A stretch of 10,420 bases of DNA from contig CAJUAE010000111.1 of assembly GCA_910583965.1 (NCBI GenBank), positions 1 to 10,420 of the forward strand, read 5' to 3'. The notes below the pieces were generated by a model. That model worked only from the letters and a program-made list of their open reading frames with translations, was not told where the DNA came from and made no database searches. Shown one piece after another: positions 6,793 through 10,420 of the stretch (positions are counted from its first letter, which is position 1; each line of letters begins with the position of its first letter). The position numbers and the translations under genes were made by a program. The DNA is from an uncultured Lachnospiraceae bacterium. GTDB taxonomy: Bacteria; Bacillota; Clostridia; Lachnospirales; Lachnospiraceae.

Positions 6793-7770
6793 ATGTGCAC
6801 AGCAGCTACTTATAAAACAGCCGATTTTTATTTTGGACGTACACTAGATAATAATTTTTCCTACGGTGATGAGGTGACAGTTACTCCTAGAAATTATCCA
6901 TTTCGGTTTCGGAATGTGGAAGATATTAACGCGCATTATGCAATTATTGGCATGGCATATGTACTAGAAAATTATCCATTGTATTATGATGCAGTTAATG
7001 AAAAAGGTCTGGCGATGGCAGGACTCAATTTTGTAGGAAACGCTGTTTACAGAGATTATGTCTGTGACAAAGACAACATTGCACAGTTTGAGCTAATTCC
7101 ATGGATTCTTAGCCAATGTGCTACAGTTAAACAAACACGAGTTCTACTTGAAAAAATTAATATATGCAATACAAGATTTACTGAAAATTTACCTACAGCG
7201 CAATTACATTGGATTATTGCAGATAATGAGGAGACAATTACAGTGGAGGCGGTAGCGGATGGGATAAAAGTCTATGATAATCCGGTTGGTGTATTGACAA
7301 ATAATCCGCCGTTTGATGAGCAATTGTTTATACTAAACAATTATATGCATCTGTCTGCAAAGCCGCCAGTTAACACTTTTGCGCCGAAATTAGAACTACA
7401 ACAGTATAGTCTTGGATTGGGTGCTATTGGGCTGCCTGGAGATTTGTCTTCGCAGTCCAGATTTGTGCGCGCTACTTTTATAAAGATGAATGCAGTCAGT
7501 GGTGAGGGAGAACAGGAAAGTGTCAGTCAATTTTTTCATATTTTAGGTGCAGTTGATCAGCAACGTGGATGTTGTATTTTGGAGAATGGAAAATATGAAG
7601 TTACACTCTACACATCTTGTTGCAATACCAACAAAGGAATCTATTATTATACAACGTATGAGAATCATCAGATTACAGCGGTTGATATGCACAGAGAAAA
7701 TCTAAATGGTACAACGTTAGTACAATATCCAACAGTGAAGGAGGAACAGATTCGACTACAGAATGCATAG
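6793..7770 (+). CDS. bsh: Bile salt hydrolase / choloylglycine hydrolase family (Ntn hydrolase)
   Basis: This family cleaves the amide bond of glycine- or taurine-conjugated bile salts; relatives cleave penicillin V. The ATG at 6793 is chosen over the in-frame ATG at 6775 because GGAGAG (6781-6786) then lies properly upstream and because the second residue becomes Cys2, the nucleophile freed by Met removal. Family residues are all present: Cys2, Arg16 and Asp19 (FGRTLD), Asn79 (AGLNF), Asn170 (VLTNNP) and Arg223 (GLPGDLSSQSRFVR). Length of 325 aa is typical and there is no signal peptide, so it acts in the cytoplasm. Bile salt hydrolase is preferred over penicillin acylase from overall similarity and gut-type context, but substrate is inferred. 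A receiver-domain gene follows after 56 bp with no terminator between. Confidence 0.92.
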   Translation: MCTAATYKTADFYFGRTLDNNFSYGDEVTVTPRNYPFRFRNVEDINAHYAIIGMAYVLENYPLYYDAVNEKGLAMAGLNFVGNAVYRDYVCDKDNIAQFELIPWILSQCATVKQTRVLLEKINICNTRFTENLPTAQLHWIIADNEETITVEAVADGIKVYDNPVGVLTNNPPFDEQLFILNNYMHLSAKPPVNTFAPKLELQQYSLGLGAIGLPGDLSSQSRFVRATFIKMNAVSGEGEQESVSQFFHILGAVDQQRGCCILENGKYEVTLYTSCCNTNKGIYYYTTYENHQITAVDMHRENLNGTTLVQYPTVKEEQIRLQNA

Positions 7771-7826
7771 ATTGAGTGTTTATCTAAGTCTTTGTATAGG
7801 AAAAGTAGATTGAATAAGGCACAAAT

Positions 7827-8276
7827 ATGGAAAGAGAAAAAGAATTATCAAATGAGGAATTAAATAGTATGGAAAATATGCCAGATAAGCTTATAGGAAT
7901 CAAAGTTTTGGTGGTTGAGGATAATCTATTAAATTTGGAGATTGTGACAGAAGTTTTGAGAGAGCGCGGATTAATTGTCACTGCAGCAGAGAATGGGCAG
8001 ATTGCAGTAGAGTTGTTTCAAAACAATCCTCCAGGAACGTTTGATGTGATTTTAATGGATATACACATGCCCGTTATGGGAGGCATGGAAGCTACAAAAA
8101 TAATTCGTGCTATGGAACACGCAGACGCACAGACAATACCAATACTAGCACTTACCGCAAATGATTTTGAGGAGGATATCCACGGGACACGGGAAGCAGG
8201 TATGAATGATCATCTGACAAAACCATTTGATATGGAAAAAATATTTGGGGCGCTTATAACCCACACAAGAAAGTGA
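7827..8276 (+). CDS. Stand-alone receiver-domain response regulator
   Basis: A 149-residue protein with one CheY-like receiver and no output domain. The phosphorylation site is complete: E31/D32 (VEDN), D78 (ILMDIHMP), T110 (ALTAND) and K132 (TKPFD). A charged N-terminal extension of about 20 residues precedes it. The sequence resembles the C-terminal receiver of the hybrid kinase at the window start (shared EEDxxxxxxxGMN and EATxxIR patterns), so it may have arisen from such a kinase. An in-frame TAA (7815-7817) rules out an N-terminal extension. The ribosome site AAGG (7816-7819) is weak, so translation may depend on bsh upstream. It may act as a phosphate shuttle, sink or protein-binding switch. 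A terminator starts at its stop codon. Confidence 0.88.
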   Translation: MEREKELSNEELNSMENMPDKLIGIKVLVVEDNLLNLEIVTEVLRERGLIVTAAENGQIAVELFQNNPPGTFDVILMDIHMPVMGGMEATKIIRAMEHADAQTIPILALTANDFEEDIHGTREAGMNDHLTKPFDMEKIFGALITHTRK

Positions 8277-8307
8277 GAAGGGAATATACTTTCCTTTCTC
8301 TTTTTTT
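8275..8307 (+). terminator. Rho-independent terminator of the bsh/receiver operon
   Basis: GAGAAGGGAA (8275-8284) pairs with TTCCTTTCTC (8291-8300) with one G-U pair, a 6-nt loop, then seven T (8301-8307). The stem begins inside the TGA stop of the receiver gene. Confidence 0.92.
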
Positions 8308-8308
8308 A

Positions 8309-8457
8309 TGCACACAGACGCGGAGAGGAAATAAGCAGCAAATGCTGCCCACGTCCGGCGCGCGAGTAGGAGAAGATTCATCTTCTCTACTCGATTGAAC
8401 ACGAGTCGCGCGGCGAGTAGAGAGTTCTTACTCGATTGCACATGGATGCAGAGAGAA
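8309..8457. repeat. Structured intergenic palindromic repeat with flanking direct repeats
   Basis: A non-coding block after the terminator. Hairpin A (8363-8393) has arms CGAGTAGGAGAAGA and TCTTCTCTACTCG with one bulged G and a TTCA loop. Hairpin B (8414-8434) has arms CGAGTA and TACTCG. Each is preceded by a GCGCG-rich tract and followed by TACTCGATTG(A/C)ACA (8388-8401 and 8429-8442), so the block is two imperfect tandem units. The outer copies at 8309-8329 and 8437-8457 match at 16 of 21 positions, all differences being transitions. GCAGCA/TGCTGC (8335-8348) adds a further short palindrome. This resembles a REP- or MITE-like repeat. It is more GC-rich than its surroundings. Confidence 0.65.
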
Positions 8458-8473
8458 AAAATAAAGTTTTATA

Positions 8474-8502
8474 TTGACAAAATAGTTACAAAGTGATATG
8501 AT
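8474..8502 (+). promoter_or_regulatory. Promoter of the SPFH gene cluster
   Basis: TTGACA (8474-8479), a 17-bp spacer and TATGAT (8497-8502) nearly match the sigma-A consensus. Transcription would begin near 8509, about 47 nt before the SPFH gene. Confidence 0.82.
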
Positions 8503-8515
8503 TTTGATATCAAAA
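8502..8515. promoter_or_regulatory. 14-bp perfect palindrome at the predicted start site (operator candidate)
   Basis: TTTTGATATCAAAA is self-complementary over 14 bp and overlaps the last base of the -10 box and the predicted +1. An outer ATGATTT/AAATCAT pair (from 8499 and ending 8522) extends the symmetry. The position suits a repressor dimer. Confidence 0.5.
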
Positions 8516-8555
8516 GAAATCATAAATAAATTAGAGTTTTGATAGGAGGTACATT

Positions 8556-9560
8556 ATGCAAGAAAGAGTTTTATCGAAGAAGAAAAATGGAATGGCGGTG
8601 TTATGTGGCATACTGTTATTGTATGTAATATCAATAATAGGGATTTATTTCGGGGCAGTAAATGCGTATTCCACTATTATTTTTTTCAGCATTTTCTTGA
8701 TGGTTGTGACAACAATACTTTTACCTGGACTGAAAGTTTTAAAGCCGCAGGAAGCATTAGTACTCACATTGTTTGGAAAGTATGTGGGCACATTGAAGGA
8801 AGATGGTTTTTATTTTGTAAATCCGTTTTGTTCTAGTGTGAATCCGGCAGCACGAACAAAGCTAAATCAGAGTGGTGATGTGAATGACTCCCCCACAATG
8901 TTAGCGGTTGCAAACAAAGCAGCAGGCACAAATATGGAAGTCTATAACAATAAGATTTCACTCAAAATCATGACATTAAATAACAATAAACAAAAGATTA
9001 ACGACTGTCTTGGCAATCCAATTGAGATAGGCATTGCAGTTACATGGAAGGTTGTGGACACAGCAAAGGCAGTGTTTAACGTAGATAATTACAAAGAATT
9101 TTTATCCTTGCAATGTGACAGTGCACTCCGCGATATTGTGCGTATCTACCCTTATGATGTGGCACCAAATGTCGATACAACCGGAGATGGATTGTCAGAT
9201 GAGGGAAGCTTGCGCGGTTCGAGTGAGATTGTTGCAGCTAGAATCCGTGAAGAAATACAGAAAAGAGTTGAGGAGGCAGGAATTGAAGTTGTTGAGGCAC
9301 GCATTACATACCTTACCTACGCTCCAGAAATTGCTGCGGTAATGTTACAGCGACAGCAGGCATCTGCAATTATTGATGCGCGGAAAATGATTGTGGATGG
9401 TGCGGTTGGTATGGTTGAGATGGCATTGGAGCGGTTAAATGAAAAACATACAGTGGAGCTTGACGAGGAACGTAAGGCAGCAATGGTTTCCAATTTATTA
9501 GTTGTACTTTGTGGTAACCGCGACGCACAGCCCATTGTAAATTCGGGTAGTTTGTATTAA
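8556..9560 (+). CDS. SPFH/band-7 domain membrane protein
   Basis: A 334-residue stomatin/flotillin-superfamily protein. AGGAGG (8544-8549) is 6 nt before the ATG. Two N-terminal membrane helices (about 13-34 and 39-58) are followed by an SPFH domain (about 60-300): LKPQEALVLTLFGKYVG at its start, GNPIEIGIAVTWKVVD in the middle, and a helical AGIEVVEARITYLTYAPEIA then LQRQQASAIIDARK segment. Members form membrane-bound oligomers that organise membrane patches or hold proteases and other partners; this protein's partner is unknown. Unusually, DTTGDGLSDEG (207-217) resembles a calcium-binding loop inserted in the domain. The C-terminus is short, without the long coiled coil of flotillins. It leads a cluster with a RHH regulator, a small membrane protein and a YbjQ-like protein. 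Confidence 0.92.
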   Translation: MQERVLSKKKNGMAVLCGILLLYVISIIGIYFGAVNAYSTIIFFSIFLMVVTTILLPGLKVLKPQEALVLTLFGKYVGTLKEDGFYFVNPFCSSVNPAARTKLNQSGDVNDSPTMLAVANKAAGTNMEVYNNKISLKIMTLNNNKQKINDCLGNPIEIGIAVTWKVVDTAKAVFNVDNYKEFLSLQCDSALRDIVRIYPYDVAPNVDTTGDGLSDEGSLRGSSEIVAARIREEIQKRVEEAGIEVVEARITYLTYAPEIAAVMLQRQQASAIIDARKMIVDGAVGMVEMALERLNEKHTVELDEERKAAMVSNLLVVLCGNRDAQPIVNSGSLY

Positions 9561-9616
9561 GGAAAAAACTATTATGCGCACCTGTGATGCATAGACCATT
9601 TCAGGCTGCATGGCAC

Positions 9617-9661
9617 CTTACTATCTTACTATAAAAAGTGGCCTTTATTTTCATAGTAAGA
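9617..9661. promoter_or_regulatory. Three CTTACTAT sites (two direct, one inverted): operator candidate
   Basis: CTTACTAT occurs in tandem at 9617-9624 and 9625-9632 and inverted (ATAGTAAG) at 9653-9660. The second and third copies form a hairpin: 9 bp TCTTACTAT/ATAGTAAGA, one mismatch, then AAAA/TTTT, with a 10-nt loop. No T tract follows. Ribbon-helix-helix proteins typically bind short repeated sites cooperatively, and such a gene begins 25 bp downstream. Confidence 0.55.
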
Positions 9662-9685
9662 CATTGACAAAAAAGGAATGATGTT

Positions 9686-9886
9686 ATGGGTGATTCAGGC
9701 AAAAAGCAAGTCCCACTTAGGCTTTCGGCAAAGTTATACAACGCAATTGCCGCGTGGGCAGAAGACGATTTTCGCTCTGTCAATGGACAGATTGAGTATT
9801 TGTTGACAGAGTGTGTTCGACAGCGGAGAAAAAATGGGAAGTATGTATCTGACGAAATGGATAAACCGCTGGAAATCGATATTTAG
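9686..9886 (+). CDS. Ribbon-helix-helix (Arc-type) DNA-binding protein
   Basis: A 66-residue protein. AAGGA (9673-9677) is 8 nt upstream of the ATG. It fits the ribbon-helix-helix fold: a strand at about 6-14 (KKQVPLRLS), helix A at about 15-29, the turn at SVNG, and helix B at about 31-47 (QIEYLLTECVRQR), followed by a flexible charged tail of about 18 residues. These proteins bind DNA as dimers through the paired strand, here probably via K7, Q8, P10 and R12. Three CTTACTAT repeats directly upstream suggest self-regulation and control of the genes around it. Although this fold is common in antitoxins, the neighbour downstream is a membrane protein, not a known toxin, so an antitoxin role is not supported. 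Confidence 0.85.
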   Translation: MGDSGKKQVPLRLSAKLYNAIAAWAEDDFRSVNGQIEYLLTECVRQRRKNGKYVSDEMDKPLEIDI

Positions 9887-9904
9887 AAAAGGGGCGTGAT
9901 ATCT

Positions 9905-10132
9905 ATGAAATATTGGAAAAAGATGGTTGCGCCAATTGTGATTGCGTTCATTATGATTGTCTATTATATTGGAATGGCAGCAATTTTTATGGCAATACCT
10001 AGCATTTCCGCAGGAATTAAAATTTTGATGATTGTGATACCACTAATATTGGCGGCAATAATGCTTGGAGTATTAATAAGTAGAATAAAAGAAATTAAAG
10101 GAGGAGAAGAAGATGATCTTAGTCAATACTGA
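9905..10132 (+). CDS. Small two-helix membrane protein, unrecognised family
   Basis: A 75-residue protein. The ATG at 9905 is chosen over the in-frame GTG at 9896 because AAAAGGGG (9887-9894) is 10 nt before the ATG and only 1 nt before the GTG. Two hydrophobic helices (about 8-31 and 36-59) are joined by a short PSISAG turn, with a basic N-terminus (KYWKK) and a C-terminal tail that is first mixed, then acidic (GGEEDDLSQY). The charge pattern suggests both ends face the cytoplasm. It follows the RHH gene by 18 bp, and its last 20 bases overlap the YbjQ-family gene, so the three are almost certainly one operon. It could anchor or partner the SPFH or YbjQ protein. Confidence 0.8.
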   Translation: MKYWKKMVAPIVIAFIMIVYYIGMAAIFMAIPSISAGIKILMIVIPLILAAIMLGVLISRIKEIKGGEEDDLSQY

Positions 10133-10420
10133 TTACATTAGCGGAAAGGAACTAGAAATGCTTGGTTTAGTAAAGGGAAGCACGATTCAGTCTAAAAATG
10201 TGGGAAAGGACATTACCCAGAGTTTTAAGACACTGGTGGGAGGCGAGTTGAAAGCCTACACAGAGATGATGAATGAAGCACGTGCACTCGCCACTAAGCG
10301 CATGGTTGAGGAAGCGGAAAAGCTTGGTGCCGATGCGGTTGTCAATATTCGCTATGCGTCTGCGGCAGTAATGCAGGGGGCAGCGGAAGTTATGGCATAC
10401 GGCACCGCCGTGAAATTTCA
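10113..10420 (+). CDS. YbjQ/UPF0145 family protein, 3' end cut by window
   Basis: The ATG at 10113 has AAGGAGGAG (10098-10106) 6 nt upstream, inside the preceding gene, which it overlaps by 20 bp. Visible are 102 codons, close to the usual length of about 105-110 aa, so only the last few residues should be missing. Family features include the N-terminal strand plus GLVKGSTIQSKNVGKDI, then GGELKAYTEMMNEAR, the helix ending EEAEKLGADAVVNIRY, and the final strand AEVMAYGTAV. Members form pentameric rings and are often labelled putative heavy-metal-binding proteins, but no clear metal-binding Cys or His cluster is visible here and the biochemical role is not established. Overlap with the membrane protein gene suggests translational coupling and a shared role. 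Confidence 0.9.
   Translation, partial: MILVNTDYISGKELEMLGLVKGSTIQSKNVGKDITQSFKTLVGGELKAYTEMMNEARALATKRMVEEAEKLGADAVVNIRYASAAVMQGAAEVMAYGTAVKF

Noticed and set aside
8309..8457. CRISPR array
   Set aside because: Only two imperfect hairpin units with no regular spacers and no cas genes nearby.
9664..9669. TTGACA before the ribbon-helix-helix gene as a -35 box
   Set aside because: It is only 16 bp from the start codon, leaving no room for a -10 box and a ribosome site.
9601..9783. A 60-codon minus-strand frame covering the CTTACTAT repeats
   Set aside because: It is opposite the clearly coding ribbon-helix-helix gene and has no ribosome site or family features.
9686..10132. Toxin-antitoxin pair made of the ribbon-helix-helix protein and the small membrane protein
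   Set aside because: The membrane protein has two helices and is coupled to a YbjQ gene, unlike known single-helix toxins, and the pair lies in a larger cluster; no positive evidence for toxicity.
1..10420. tRNA, rRNA or known riboswitch genes
   Set aside because: I saw no cloverleaf with TTCRA arm, no rRNA-like sequence and no recognisable riboswitch core in the intergenic stretches, though a covariance search was not possible.

Overview
The window looks like chromosomal DNA of a gut Clostridia member, probably Lachnospiraceae. It is AT-rich, has clear Gram-positive AGGAGG-type ribosome binding sites, carries a bile salt hydrolase-type gene, and has a two-receiver hybrid kinase of the style common in that family. 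The lineage is inferred from gene style only. Every convincing gene lies on the + strand.

Layout. (1) 51-3440: a membrane hybrid sensor kinase with a periplasm-side Cache-like sensor, two PAS-like regions, a complete kinase core and two intact receivers, but no Hpt domain. (2) 3441-5036: a decayed, accessory-looking stretch. It holds a broken ORF just after the kinase, a 20-bp inverted repeat, an unrecognised 224-aa gene, the C-terminal remnant of a tyrosine recombinase with a one-base deletion, and a compact transcription unit (promoter inside an inverted repeat, 11-codon leader ORF, 50-aa ORF, strong terminator). (3) 5117-6641: the RNA ligase gene rtcB, then a small XRE-type regulator whose Shine-Dalgarno lies inside a hairpin. 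(4) 6700-8307: a promoter, a bile salt hydrolase/choloylglycine hydrolase, a stand-alone receiver protein and a rho-independent terminator, probably one operon. (5) 8309-8457: a structured, partly tandem palindromic repeat between operons. (6) 8474-10420: a consensus promoter with a palindrome at the start site, then an SPFH/band-7 membrane protein, a ribbon-helix-helix regulator preceded by CTTACTAT repeats, a two-helix membrane protein and a YbjQ-family protein cut by the window end.

How they may work together. The kinase and the bsh-linked receiver are both phosphorelay parts and could talk to each other, but nothing in the sequence proves it. The rtcB/XRE pair looks like an RNA repair gene with a local regulator. 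The SPFH/RHH/membrane/YbjQ genes look like one self-regulated envelope or stress module and are the best candidate here for a poorly described system.
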